Assembly: GCA_963921345.3 (NCBI GenBank)
Contig: CAWUFE020000007.1
Location: forward strand, 3,844,001-3,908,000
Direction of reading: 5' to 3'
Length of the DNA: 64,000 nucleotides
Origin: Hoeflea_A sp963921345
GTDB lineage: Bacteria; Pseudomonadota; Alphaproteobacteria; Rhizobiales; Rhizobiaceae
The notes below the pieces were generated by a model, which saw only the letters and a list, made by a program, of their open reading frames with translations, was not told the origin of the DNA and did no database searches. Position numbers and translations under genes: made by a program. Below are positions 26,677 to 35,498 of the stretch, piece after piece; position 1 is the first letter of the stretch; every line of letters begins with the position of its first letter.

Positions 26677-27723
26677 TCAGCCGCCGGCAATCGCCAGCGC
26701 CAATGCGTCGGCCGCCTTTTCGATATCGGCAGCGGCGATATCGAGATGGGTGACGGCGCGAATGCGGGCATCGCCCTGGACATGCATGCGGATACCGTGG
26801 CGCAGCAGCGCCTCGCCGACGGTACCGGCGGTCTGCCCGGTGCCGGCGACGTCGAAAAACACCAGATTGGTTTCGGGATCCGGCGTCTCGAGCTCGATGC
26901 CGGGCAGTTCCTTGAGCCGGGCGGCCAGCCGCCTTGCATTGGCGTGGTCCTCGGCCAGCCGCTCGACGTGGTGATCGAGGGCGTAGAGGCCGGCGGCGGC
27001 GACGATGCCGGCCTGTCGCATGGCGCCGCCGAACCGGTGTTTCCAGGTTTCGGCTTCCTCGATGAAGGCGCGCGAGCCGGCAAGCACGCCGCCGATCGGA
27101 CAGCCGAGCCCCTTGGACAGGTCCAGCCAGACACTGTCCAGCAGCTGCGTGTAGCCGTCGGCCGGCTCGCCCGAGGCGACGACCGCATTGAGGATGCGAG
27201 CCCCGTCCATGTGCAGGGCAAGCCCGTGCGTGCGCGCCGTTTCGACCACCGCGACGATCTCGTCGCGACGCCACACGGCGCCGCCGCCGCGATTGTTGCT
27301 TTGTTCGAACTCGACCAGTCGGGTGCGCGGGATCTTGTGATGCCGCGGCCGCGTTGCCGCCAGCACGTCGTCAGCGGAGAAGATGCCGCGGCGGCAATCG
27401 ATCGTGTGCACGAAGCTGCCGGCGAAGACTGCGGCACCCGCCCCTTCGGCGCCGTCGATATGGGCACCTTCGGCGGCGATGATCTCGTCGCCGGCCCGGC
27501 AATGGGTGGCGATCGCCACCTGATTGCACATGGTGCCCGACGGCAGGAACATCGCCGCTTCCTGACCAAGCAGATCGGCCACCCGCTCGTTGAGCGCGTT
27601 GACCGTCGGATCCTCGCCGCGCTGTTCGTCGCCGACGGGAGCCTCGGCCATGGCCCGACGCATGCCGTCCGTCGGCTTGGTTGCCGTGTCGCTGACGAGG
27701 TCGATGGTAATGGGCTGGGTCAT
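26677..27723 (-). CDS. ltaE: Low-specificity L-threonine aldolase
   Basis: A 348-residue PLP enzyme of the beta-eliminating lyase/threonine aldolase family. It begins DLVSDTATKPTDGMRRAMAEAPVGDEQ, has the cofactor region LHMDGARILNA and the PLP-lysine motif DSVWLDLSKGLGCPIGG (Lys about 205). It splits threonine or other beta-hydroxy amino acids into glycine and an aldehyde. Single gene, separated from the GntR gene by 66 bp. Confidence 0.88.
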   Translation of the reverse strand: MTQPITIDLVSDTATKPTDGMRRAMAEAPVGDEQRGEDPTVNALNERVADLLGQEAAMFLPSGTMCNQVAIATHCRAGDEIIAAEGAHIDGAEGAGAAVFAGSFVHTIDCRRGIFSADDVLAATRPRHHKIPRTRLVEFEQSNNRGGGAVWRRDEIVAVVETARTHGLALHMDGARILNAVVASGEPADGYTQLLDSVWLDLSKGLGCPIGGVLAGSRAFIEEAETWKHRFGGAMRQAGIVAAAGLYALDHHVERLAEDHANARRLAARLKELPGIELETPDPETNLVFFDVAGTGQTAGTVGEALLRHGIRMHVQGDARIRAVTHLDIAAADIEKAADALALAIAGG

Positions 27724-27792
27724 GGGCGGCTCGCGATCGGTGGAGAAAACCCGGTCACTAGACCCGCTTCGCTTCCGGGGCGCAAGCCCGAT

Positions 27793-28233
27793 TCAGGTCT
27801 CCGGCAGCAGCTTGCCGAGAAGCCGTGACAGGATGCGCATCTCGCCCGGCGTGAGGCGCTCGCCGAGCGTCCGTTCGATCGCCGCACCGTAGACCGGCCA
27901 CATCGCGGCCCTCATGTCCCTACCGGCGGCGGTGATCGCCAGCATCTGTCCGCGGCCGTCGTCGGCGCAGGCACGCTTTTCCACGTAGCCGGCTCTTTCA
28001 ATGCGTTCGATCAGTCGCGACACGCCATATTGGGGCAGCAGCAGCCGGTCCTGCAATTCGAAGGGCCGTACGCCGTCTACTCCGGCGCGATCTAGCTCCA
28101 GCAGCACGTCATACCAGGCGAGCGGTGGATAACCGGCTGTTTTCAGGGCTTTTTCAACCGCCTCGAGAGAATCTCCTTGGGCCCGGAGCAATCGCACCCA
28201 GGTATCGATGGTGATGTCGGACGGCAGTGCCAT
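27793..28233 (-). CDS. MarR-family regulator
   Basis: About 146 residues with the winged helix of MarR (VRPFELQDRLLLPQYGVSRLIERIERAGYVEKRACADDGR). I place the start at ATG 28233; an in-frame ATG at 28246-28248 lies within the palindromic operator and lacks a ribosome site. It is divergent from a glutathione S-transferase gene across 84 bp that hold two mirrored operator-like sites. Confidence 0.84.
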   Translation of the reverse strand: MALPSDITIDTWVRLLRAQGDSLEAVEKALKTAGYPPLAWYDVLLELDRAGVDGVRPFELQDRLLLPQYGVSRLIERIERAGYVEKRACADDGRGQMLAITAAGRDMRAAMWPVYGAAIERTLGERLTPGEMRILSRLLGKLLPET

Positions 28234-28242
28234 GCTCGCAAT

Positions 28243-28303
28243 ATACATGCAGTTGCATTGACATTCAATAGAGACACATCAATATAGATGCAATCGCATG
28301 TAT
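28243..28303. promoter_or_regulatory. Mirrored pair of operators between marR-like and gst genes
   Basis: ATACATGCAGTTGCAT (28243-28258) and ATGCAATCGCATGTAT (28288-28303) are reverse complements of each other except at two central positions. Each contains its own ATGC..GCAT dyad. They lie symmetrically at the two gene starts, 45 bp centre to centre, as expected for a MarR repressor controlling both itself and the transferase gene. Confidence 0.7.
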
Positions 28304-28317
28304 AAGGAGTCGATACC

Positions 28318-29007
28318 ATGTCCGACCTGCATCTCGTCAGCCACCATCTTTGCCCCTATGTGCAGCGGGCCGTCATCGTGCTGAGCGAAAAGGGCATCCC
28401 GCACCGGCGCACTTTCATCGATCTGAAAAACAAGCCCGACTGGTTCCTCGCCCTCTCGCCGCTCGGGCGGGTGCCGTTGCTGGAGGTCGACGGCCAGACC
28501 CTGTTCGAGAGCCAGGTGATCGCCGAATATCTCGACGAGATCACGCCGGGCGCGCTGCATCCGGACGACCCGCTCGAAAAGGCCAGCCATCGGTCCTGGA
28601 TCGAATTCGGTTCCGCAACGCTGAACGCCATCGGAGCCTTCTACAACGCACCGGACGCGGCGACCTTCGAGCAGAAGCGCCAGGCACTGCGCGACCGGTT
28701 CGAGCGCATCGAACCACAGATCGCAGGCCCGTTTTTCGCCGGGGAACGATTCCACATGATCGACGGTGTCTGGGGCACTGTCTTCCGCTACCTCGACACG
28801 TTCGACCGCATTGCCGATTTCGGGCTTCTCGCGGACCTGCCACGGACACGGGCCTGGCGCGAAGTCGTTGCGGCCCGGCCTTCCGTCGCCACCGCTGCGC
28901 CCGAAGGTTACCCGCAGCGGCTGGAGCAGTTCCTGCGCGCCCGCGGATCGCACCTGACGACGCTGGTGGAAAAGCCGCTTAGCGCAGTGACGGACCCGGC
29001 AGGCTGA
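28318..29007 (+). CDS. Glutathione S-transferase family protein
   Basis: A 229-residue GST with an N-terminal thioredoxin-like domain (SHHLCPYVQRAVIVLSEKGI, about 6-25, with a CPYVQR start similar to dehydroascorbate-reductase/omega classes, the SPLGRVPLLEV cis-Pro segment and FESQVIAEYLDE) and a helical C-terminal domain. AAGGAG (28304-28309) precedes ATG 28318. It likely conjugates or reduces electrophiles under MarR control. Its end overlaps the convergent VOC gene by 29 bases. Confidence 0.85.
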   Translation: MSDLHLVSHHLCPYVQRAVIVLSEKGIPHRRTFIDLKNKPDWFLALSPLGRVPLLEVDGQTLFESQVIAEYLDEITPGALHPDDPLEKASHRSWIEFGSATLNAIGAFYNAPDAATFEQKRQALRDRFERIEPQIAGPFFAGERFHMIDGVWGTVFRYLDTFDRIADFGLLADLPRTRAWREVVAARPSVATAAPEGYPQRLEQFLRARGSHLTTLVEKPLSAVTDPAG

Positions 29008-29632
29008 GAACCGCCATGCCTCCGTCGTGGCGTTCGATGGTCAGGTCCAGCCGGTAGCCGGCCCCGGCCGAGTGAACGCAGAGCAGCGTTTCCCGTTCGA
29101 GAACGCGCAAGGCCGGCCCCGCGTCCAGGCGATCCGGCAGGAAAAGCGCGGCTTCCGAAACCGCACCGAAGCCGTCCGCGTGCTGAAGCTCGCCGCGCCG
29201 CTCGTCCGGCCAATCCGCCGGGGCCGCCGATCCGGGCGAGCGAAACAGCATCGGCCGCCTCGGGTCGTCGCTGTCGCACGCCACGGCGATCGCCGTGTCG
29301 GCGGGAAGATGGGGCGGCCGGTAATCCCAGACCGCAATGTCGGCGGCGGAGCCGCGCCAGGCTATGCCGAACGGGCAGGTAGCGTCCTCGCGCCAGCGCG
29401 ACCGCTCGTAAAGTCCGGTCCGGCGGATCGCCGCGCTGCGCGCTTCGTCCCCATCGCGGATCCACAGCAGTTCGAGATACAGATTGTCGAATGCATAGCA
29501 GACGTTTTGTGTCCCCTGCCCGCGATGCACACGCCGATAGGTCTCGGCAAAGCCGAGATCCGCCATCCGTGCGATCTCCGGCGCGTCCGGCCCGACGAAG
29601 AAGAAGATGTGATCGAGGTCCATGGGCTGCAT
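28979..29632 (-). CDS. VOC/glyoxalase-like domain protein
   Basis: About 217 residues beginning MDLDHIFFFVGPDAPE, the first strand of a glyoxalase-like (VOC) fold, with FAETYRRVHRGQGTQNVCYAFDNLYLELLWI forming the core (read as two adjacent pieces, about 25-55). Such single-copy proteins are usually unassigned. An in-frame TTG at 29647 is possible; ATG 29632 is preferred. Convergent with gst. Confidence 0.65.
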   Translation of the reverse strand: MQPMDLDHIFFFVGPDAPEIARMADLGFAETYRRVHRGQGTQNVCYAFDNLYLELLWIRDGDEARSAAIRRTGLYERSRWREDATCPFGIAWRGSAADIAVWDYRPPHLPADTAIAVACDSDDPRRPMLFRSPGSAAPADWPDERRGELQHADGFGAVSEAALFLPDRLDAGPALRVLERETLLCVHSAGAGYRLDLTIERHDGGMAVLSLPGPSLR

Positions 29633-29713
29633 GCTCTTTCGACTCAAGCGTCATAGAGCTTGGGTCGGCGACAATCGAGCCCGGATGACCGGCACGGAGT
29701 TCCGGCAGGAACG

Positions 29714-30235
29714 CTACTGCGACGGTTCCGCGGTGAGTTTAGACCAGGCGAAGCCGCCGGCTTCGCCGCAACCGCCGCCGCCCGGATCGCTGCCGAGGGC
29801 CGCCGGGAAGCGGTCGAAATCGGCCGCCTCCAGCGCACTGTCCGCGGAAAAGACCTGCTGGCAATACCAGATGCTTCCGTCGTCGACCATCCATTCGAAC
29901 CGGCTGAACTTATCGGGATGGTAGGTCTGGCTCGCGTGGTTCCGGGCAATCAGAAAACCGTCCTGCGGATGCACCGAGCAGATGCGATGAAGGAATTCCT
30001 CGTCGTCGTGAAACGACTGCCAGTGCGTTGCGTCGATGACGTGCCGGTGGCCATGGGTGTCGACAAACCGCCCGACCAGTTCAGGCGGCACGGAGCCGCT
30101 GCACTCCTCGGCAATTGCGCCGGAGGCAGCCAGTGGGGAGATGCCGACGGTTACCGCCGCACTGCCGGCGCCGATTGTCTTGAGCAGGCGACGGCGCGAG
30201 GCAAAGCCGGGGCCGAGATAGTCGTCAGGGTACAT
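29714..30235 (-). CDS. Tat-exported protein of unknown function
   Basis: A 173-residue protein with a twin-arginine signal (ASRRRLLKTIGAGSAAVTVG, about 12-31) and cleavage near GAIAEE. The mature part carries several His, Asp and Cys residues (DTHGHRHVIDATHW, HDDEEFLHRICSVHPQ, WYCQQVF) that could bind a metal, but I do not recognise a family. Tat export of so small a protein suggests a folded cofactor or metal before export. Monocistronic on the minus strand. Confidence 0.6.
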   Translation of the reverse strand: MYPDDYLGPGFASRRRLLKTIGAGSAAVTVGISPLAASGAIAEECSGSVPPELVGRFVDTHGHRHVIDATHWQSFHDDEEFLHRICSVHPQDGFLIARNHASQTYHPDKFSRFEWMVDDGSIWYCQQVFSADSALEAADFDRFPAALGSDPGGGGCGEAGGFAWSKLTAEPSQ

Positions 30236-30376
30236 TGAGGTGCCCTCCGAGCGTCCTGTTCGATGTTACACAGCCTGATCCGGCCCGACAATCCGCTGCA
30301 TCGCCAAGGTCATCCCAAACTGCCGGCATCGTTAGCGTTTGCTTTCACGCGCCGGTTTGCTATGGATGACGCCACT

Positions 30377-30453
30377 GGTCCCGTAGCTCAGCTGGATAGA
30401 GCATCAGATTCCTAATCTGAGGGTCACAGGTTCGAATCCTGTCGGGATCACCA
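30377..30453 (+). tRNA. tRNA-Arg (anticodon CCT)
   Basis: A full 77-nt cloverleaf: acceptor GGTCCCG pairing with CGGGATC (one G-U), D-arm GCTC...GAGC, anticodon stem TCAGA/TCTGA around loop TTCCTAA (anticodon CCT), T-arm ACAGG TTCGAAT CCTGT, discriminator A and encoded CCA at 30451-30453. It reads AGG codons. The 141 bp upstream contain no other gene. Confidence 0.97.
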
Positions 30454-30559
30454 TCAACCATTTGAAATTTTAAAACAATATTTCCGCCAATTCGACAAGG
30501 CGCTCGGAAAACCGCAGCATCCGAGCCGATCGGCTAAGGCGGCCCAACCACTGCCGCCT

Positions 30560-31930
30560 TCAATGCCCACCGAACTCGTTCGGCGCCTCTTCGTTGAGCA
30601 GGTCGTCCGCACCGGTTGCCACGCGTTCCTCGTCGACGCGTTTTTCCAGTTCCCGGTCGACCGCGGTGTCGTTGGCCTCAGCCGATTCCGCAGACGCCCG
30701 CGTCTTCGGGTCGACGGCCGGTGCCGCCGGTGCGGCCGCCTCCAGAACATCGGAAGAAACCGGCAGAGACCGTGCGTCGAAGCGCAGCCGGTAGATCGGC
30801 TCTGGCAACGAAAAGCCGTTCGATTCCAGCGCCCGTTTGACCAGGCGCATCGCCTCCGAGCGCGCCTTGACATAGCTGGTTTCGGTCTGGTCGATCCAGC
30901 CGACGAATACCAGGACGACGTTGGAATCGCCCAGATCGCCGATCCAGGCATCGGCGGCGGGATCGTCGAGAACGAAAGGCTGTCCCGCGACGGTCTCCAG
31001 GCCGATTTGCAGGGCCTTGTCGAGATCGCTGTCGGCATCCACGCCGATTTTGAACAGAAACCGCCGCTGCGGATTGGTGGAGTAGTTGGTGATGTTGCTC
31101 TTGAACACCGTGGCGTTGGGGATGCGGATGTGATTGCCGGCCGGCTCCATCAGGATGGTTGCCCGCGACGTCAGGCTGATGACGAAACCCTCATATCCCT
31201 CGATCGCCACGAAATCCTTCGGCCGGAAAGGCTGCCGGATGCTCAGCAGGATGCTGGCGATGTAATTTTCGACCGTGTCGCGAACCGCGAAGCCGACGGC
31301 AAGACCGACGATGCCCGCCGCCCCGAGCAGCGTGCCCAAAAGCGCCGTCGCACCGAGAATGTCGAGCGCCAGAACCCCGCCGACAACGACGAACAGAATG
31401 CGCACCAGCTGGCGGATGAGATGGGCGATGAAGGCATTCGGCGCGATCCGGTTCCAGGGCCAGTCTCGCGCGGCGATCAGAAAGCCGACCGTCCCGACAA
31501 CGATCCAGAAGAACAGGGCGACCAAGGCAAGCGGCAGGTAATTCAATACCTGGATCGTCCGGCCCTCGAGCCGTTCGTAAACCGGAACAAGGCGCTCCGT
31601 GACCGAGGTTTCCTCCTCGATTTCATTGGTCACCGCAACGACGCCGTCGACCCGGCTCGCCAGGCTTTCGGCGCGATCCGCCAGCTGCGCCTCGGCGACG
31701 ATGCCGCGCAGCGTCACGACCCCCGACCGGACGACGACGGAAACATCGCCGAGACCGTCCAGCTCGTTGAAAATTTCCTCGATGCGCAACTCGATCGTGC
31801 GATCGTCGATCGCGGCGTCACCGGCGGCGATCGCACCGCCGTTCTCCTGGGCCTGTGCAACGGTCGCAATCGACGGGGCGCCGAAGCCCACCACGATGCA
31901 CAGGATGATCACGCGAATTGCCGAGACCAC
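30560..31930 (-). CDS. BON-domain mechanosensitive channel (MscS family)
   Basis: A 456-residue protein starting at GTG 31930 after GGGGGGTGG. It has a signal peptide (to about residue 27), a periplasmic BON domain (about 40-105, with VSVVVRSGVVTLRGIVAE), two or three spans, and the MscS pore and beta domain (AAGIVGLAVGFAVRDTVENYIASILL, then RPKDFVAIEGYEGFV and IRIPNATVF). A charged disordered tail of about 70 residues ends it. It should release solutes on osmotic downshock; the BON domain, which binds lipid or ligands, may tune gating. Convergent with tRNA-Arg. Confidence 0.85.
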   Translation of the reverse strand: MVSAIRVIILCIVVGFGAPSIATVAQAQENGGAIAAGDAAIDDRTIELRIEEIFNELDGLGDVSVVVRSGVVTLRGIVAEAQLADRAESLASRVDGVVAVTNEIEEETSVTERLVPVYERLEGRTIQVLNYLPLALVALFFWIVVGTVGFLIAARDWPWNRIAPNAFIAHLIRQLVRILFVVVGGVLALDILGATALLGTLLGAAGIVGLAVGFAVRDTVENYIASILLSIRQPFRPKDFVAIEGYEGFVISLTSRATILMEPAGNHIRIPNATVFKSNITNYSTNPQRRFLFKIGVDADSDLDKALQIGLETVAGQPFVLDDPAADAWIGDLGDSNVVLVFVGWIDQTETSYVKARSEAMRLVKRALESNGFSLPEPIYRLRFDARSLPVSSDVLEAAAPAAPAVDPKTRASAESAEANDTAVDRELEKRVDEERVATGADDLLNEEAPNEFGGH

Positions 31931-32029
31931 TATCAGCCACCCCCCAATGGGACGACTGTAATGGCAAGTTGCGGCGCAGCCAAGAAGGCAAAGGGAGGGC
32001 GGACCTTGCCGCCCTCCCCGTCGAGTGCG

Positions 32030-34213
32030 TCAGGCGAAGGACACGCCGTTTTCGCTCATCGGCAGGCTGGTCACCAGCAGGTCATTGCTGGCCGCGGCGA
32101 TGGCGTTGGCCAGCGCCGGCGAAGACGGCGGCGTGCCCGGTTCGCCAACGCCGGTCGGCGCTTCCTGCGACGGCACGATGTGCACGTCGATGGCGCCGAT
32201 GTCGCTGATGCGAAGCGGCTCGTAGTCGGGGAAATTGCCTTGTTCGATCTCGCCGCCTGACAGAGTGATCTGATCGCGCATCACATGGCCGATCCCGTAG
32301 CCGATGCCGCCTTCCATCTGCGCCTTGACCACGTCCGGATTGACCGCGATGCCGCAGTCGACCGCGCAGGTGACCTTCTCGATGCGCACGCCGTCCTCGG
32401 CATTGCCGGAGACCTCGACCACCTCGGCCACGAAGCTGCCAAAGGACTTGTGCACGGCGATCCCCTGGGCCCGGCCATCCTGCGGCTTGCCCCAGTTGCC
32501 CTTCTCGGCAGCCAGCCTGAGCACGCCGGCCATGCGGTCCTGGTCCTTGTCGCCGGTCAGATGGGCCAGCCGGAACTCGACCGGGTCGCGGCCGGCAGCC
32601 CGGGCCGCCAGGTCCATCATCACCTCCATCACATAGGCCGTGTGGGTGTGGCCCACCGAGCGCCACCACAACAGGCTGGTGGCCTTCTGCGTGTCGGTGA
32701 GGCCGACGAACTGGCCGGGAATGCGGTAGGGCGTGTCGGACACGCCCTCGACCGAACTGTGATCGACACCGTCATGCACCGAAAAAGCCTCGAACGGCGT
32801 TCCCTTCATGATCGACTGGCCGGCGATGCGGTGGTCCCAACCGACGATGTTGCCGCCGGCATCGAGCCCGACGCGCACCCGGTGGCCGAAGGCCGGGCGG
32901 TAGTGGCCGCCGGTCAGGTCGTCCTCGCGCGACCACACCAGTTTCACCGGACGCGACCGGTCGGTCATGACGAAGGCGAGCGCCGCTTCGACCTGATAGT
33001 CCGCTGTGGGCGTGGCCCGCCGGCCGAAGGATCCGCCGGCCAGCATTGTCCTTATCTGCACCTTTTCCATCGGCAGCTGGAAGATCTGCGCCAGCGCCGC
33101 ATGCGGCCCGGTCGGGAACTGGCAGCCGTCATGCAGCAGGATGCCGCCATCGGCAGTCGCCTCGATGGTGCAGTTCAGCGGCTCCATCGGCGCGTGCGCG
33201 AGCAGCGGGAAGTAGAATGTCTTCTCCACCACCTTCGCTGCGCCGTCGACGGCCGATTGAACAGCGGCCTGGTCGTTCTTCAGCACGTTGAACTCCGGCT
33301 CGGCCGCAAGCGCCGCCATGATCTCGGCCTGGATTTCGTCGGAGCTGCGGGCTTCGGCCTTGCTCAGGTCCCATTCCACCTCCAGTGCGTCGCGCGCCTG
33401 GAAGGCGGCCCAGGTGTTTTCGGCATAGACGGCAACGCCGGCCTTGTTGGGCAGGATCGCCGCATTGATGAAACCCTTCACCGCCTTGGCCTCGCCGTCG
33501 TCGACACCGACCGCAAGCGCGTCCTTGCGCGGCGGCCGCTTGATCACCACCACCATCTGGTTGGGCAGGTGAATATCCATGGCGTATTGCGCCTGGCCGT
33601 TCGACTTGATGGCCGAGTCGAGGCGGCGCACGTCGGAATTGCCGATCAGCCGGAATTCGCTCGGATCCTTGAGCTTGGGTTCCGCCGGCGCTTCCATTTG
33701 AGCGGCCGCGGCTACGAAATCGCCGATCGGCGCCGATTTGCTGCCGCCGACGACCATGCCTTCCTCGATCGACAGGCTTGCCGGCTCGACGTCCCACTCC
33801 TCTGCAGCCGCCGAGATCAGCATTTCGCGCGCGGCGGCGCCGGCCTGGCGATACTGCATGAAGGAGTTGGCCATGGCGGTCGAGCCGCCGGTGCCCTGGA
33901 ACTGGCCGAACAGCAGGTTGTTGTAGACTTGCGGGTTCGACGGCGCGAATTCGTAACCGATCTGGTCCATGCGCAGGCCGAGTTCCTCGGCGATCAGCGT
34001 CGGCAGGCCGGTGGCCGGGCCCTGGCCTTTCTCGAAATGCTTGACGATGGCCGTGACGGTGCCGTCGGAACCGATCTTGACGAACGGATTGAGCATCTGG
34101 CTTTCGGCGGAAGCGGCGGCAAGCGCGCCACCGGGGCGAACCCCGACCATCAGCACGGCGGTGGAGGCGACGGCACCCTTGAGGAAGCCGCGTCGGGACG
34201 AATGAACGGTCAT
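32030..34213 (-). CDS. Molybdenum hydroxylase large subunit (IorB/aldehyde dehydrogenase type)
   Basis: About 727 residues of the xanthine-dehydrogenase superfamily as in isoquinoline 1-oxidoreductase beta subunits. ATG 34213 opens a Tat signal (SSRRGFLKGAVASTAVLM), giving periplasmic location. Later motifs include GGSFGRRATPTADYQVE, the a/b hammerhead region near 205-270, and the C-terminal GVGEPGTPPSSPALANAIAA with the catalytic Glu. The in-frame extension to 34321 overlaps the small subunit and lacks support. It oxidises an N-heterocycle or aldehyde via a Mo-cytosine-dinucleotide cofactor. The small subunit stops one base before its start. Confidence 0.85.
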   Translation of the reverse strand: MTVHSSRRGFLKGAVASTAVLMVGVRPGGALAAASAESQMLNPFVKIGSDGTVTAIVKHFEKGQGPATGLPTLIAEELGLRMDQIGYEFAPSNPQVYNNLLFGQFQGTGGSTAMANSFMQYRQAGAAAREMLISAAAEEWDVEPASLSIEEGMVVGGSKSAPIGDFVAAAAQMEAPAEPKLKDPSEFRLIGNSDVRRLDSAIKSNGQAQYAMDIHLPNQMVVVIKRPPRKDALAVGVDDGEAKAVKGFINAAILPNKAGVAVYAENTWAAFQARDALEVEWDLSKAEARSSDEIQAEIMAALAAEPEFNVLKNDQAAVQSAVDGAAKVVEKTFYFPLLAHAPMEPLNCTIEATADGGILLHDGCQFPTGPHAALAQIFQLPMEKVQIRTMLAGGSFGRRATPTADYQVEAALAFVMTDRSRPVKLVWSREDDLTGGHYRPAFGHRVRVGLDAGGNIVGWDHRIAGQSIMKGTPFEAFSVHDGVDHSSVEGVSDTPYRIPGQFVGLTDTQKATSLLWWRSVGHTHTAYVMEVMMDLAARAAGRDPVEFRLAHLTGDKDQDRMAGVLRLAAEKGNWGKPQDGRAQGIAVHKSFGSFVAEVVEVSGNAEDGVRIEKVTCAVDCGIAVNPDVVKAQMEGGIGYGIGHVMRDQITLSGGEIEQGNFPDYEPLRISDIGAIDVHIVPSQEAPTGVGEPGTPPSSPALANAIAAASNDLLVTSLPMSENGVSFA

Positions 34214-34214
34214 G

Positions 34215-34676
34215 TCAGCCCTCCATGATTTCGGATGCGCGCTGGATGCCGGCGCGGATGCGTTGATAGGTGGCGCAGCGGCAGGCGTTGCCCCACATGT
34301 ATTCGTCGATTTCGGACGCACTCGGCTTCGGATTCTCCTTCAGAAGACCGACGGCGGACATGACCTGCCCGGACTGGCAATAGCCGCACTGGACGACGTC
34401 GAGCTCGACCCAGGCCTGTTGCACGGCATCGGCTTCCTTCGAGTTCAGACCCTCGATCGTCGTGACCGGCGATTCGCCGACATCCTCGATGAAGGTCTGG
34501 CACGAGCGCACCGGCTCGCCGTCGAGATGCACGGTGCAGGCGCCGCAGGAGGCGACACCGCAGCCGAATTTGGTTCCGGTCAGTTTCAACTCGTCCCGGA
34601 TGACCCACAAAAGCGGGGTGCCGGGCTCGGCTTCGACGCTGTGCGTCCTGCCGTTCAATTGCAGCGAATATTGCAA
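34215..34676 (-). CDS. [2Fe-2S] small subunit of molybdenum hydroxylase (IorA type)
   Basis: About 153 residues with both cluster motifs: plant-type Cys in FGCGVASCGACTVHL and the second set in CGYCQSGQV...NACRCATYQRI. I prefer the TTG at 34676, seven bases after GGAG, giving LQYSLQLNGR as the first strand; an in-frame TTG at 34718 without a ribosome site is possible. It passes electrons from the Mo site of the large subunit. No cytochrome-c subunit or XdhC-type chaperone gene is adjacent. Confidence 0.85.
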   Translation of the reverse strand: MQYSLQLNGRTHSVEAEPGTPLLWVIRDELKLTGTKFGCGVASCGACTVHLDGEPVRSCQTFIEDVGESPVTTIEGLNSKEADAVQQAWVELDVVQCGYCQSGQVMSAVGLLKENPKPSASEIDEYMWGNACRCATYQRIRAGIQRASEIMEG

Positions 34677-34810
34677 GGCAATTCTCCTACGCGATGGTTC
34701 GGGGGCTGGGGAATGCAAAATGGAAAACGGAACGGGACGCGCAGAAAAACCTCCCTGTCTGGCTGGCGCGCATCTCGCCCGTTAGCTGGACAATTCGACA
34801 AACATAGTCG

Positions 34811-34847
34811 ATTTGTACAAATTTGACAATATCAGCCTTTTTGTCAA
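34811..34847. promoter_or_regulatory. Operator region between ior genes and divergent tetR
   Basis: A perfect 12-bp palindrome ATTTGTACAAAT (34811-34822) is followed by the inverted repeat TTGACAA (34823-34829) and TTGTCAA (34841-34847). The AT-rich stretch sits in the 181-bp divergent gap, so TetR at 34858 probably represses both directions. Confidence 0.6.
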
Positions 34848-34857
34848 TAAGCGTTTG

Positions 34858-35445
34858 ATGAAGAATCGCGACACGATCATCGAGGCGGCGATCAACGTCA
34901 TTTCCCGCCATGGCGTCAAACGCGCCACCATGAACGATGTCGCCGCCGAAGCCGGTGTCGCGCGCCAGACGCTCTACAACGTCTACGCCAACAAGGAAGA
35001 CCTCCTGCGCGCGATGATCCGCTACAAGTGCGAACAGTCCCTGGCCGCAATTCGCTGTGAAGCATCCGGTACGGAAGATCTGGGCGAGAAGCTCGACATC
35101 TTCTTCCGCTATCATGTGATCAGGCCGTTTGAAGCAATCCGGTCGCTGCCCGATTCGAAGGATCTGATCGACGGTTTCAACGACGCGGCGCGCGACGAAC
35201 TGGCGATCGCCCACGAGAAGCACCGTGCCGAACTGCAGAAGATGCTCAATCCCCATGGCGACCGGATCAAGGCGGCCGGGATGACGCCGCGCGAGCTCTC
35301 AGACAGTATTCAGGGCTCCGCCAAGGGGGCGAAAATGGTCGCGAGAGACACACGCCATCTGTTGAAACTGCTCAACGCGCTCAAACTCATGGTTCTGACC
35401 ACGGTGGGGGAGAACCCGGCGGTCGACGTGCCTGCTGCACGTTAG
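34858..35445 (+). CDS. TetR-family regulator
   Basis: About 195 residues: TetR helix-turn-helix at the N-terminus (IIEAAINVISRHGVKRATMND, then VAAEAGVARQTLYNVYANKE) and a helical ligand domain. ATG 34858 is chosen; an in-frame TTG at 34813 would put the palindromic operators inside the coding region. Divergent from iorAB, so likely their repressor. Confidence 0.82.
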   Translation: MKNRDTIIEAAINVISRHGVKRATMNDVAAEAGVARQTLYNVYANKEDLLRAMIRYKCEQSLAAIRCEASGTEDLGEKLDIFFRYHVIRPFEAIRSLPDSKDLIDGFNDAARDELAIAHEKHRAELQKMLNPHGDRIKAAGMTPRELSDSIQGSAKGAKMVARDTRHLLKLLNALKLMVLTTVGENPAVDVPAAR

Positions 35446-35498
35446 CAGCCCCCGGCGGCGCCCGGTTGCATGGCCAGCGCCTTGCCTGTCCCGATCGT

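Noticed and set aside
30377..30560. tRNA-Arg(CCT) as an integration site
   Set aside because: No integrase and no repeat of the tRNA 3' end were seen nearby.
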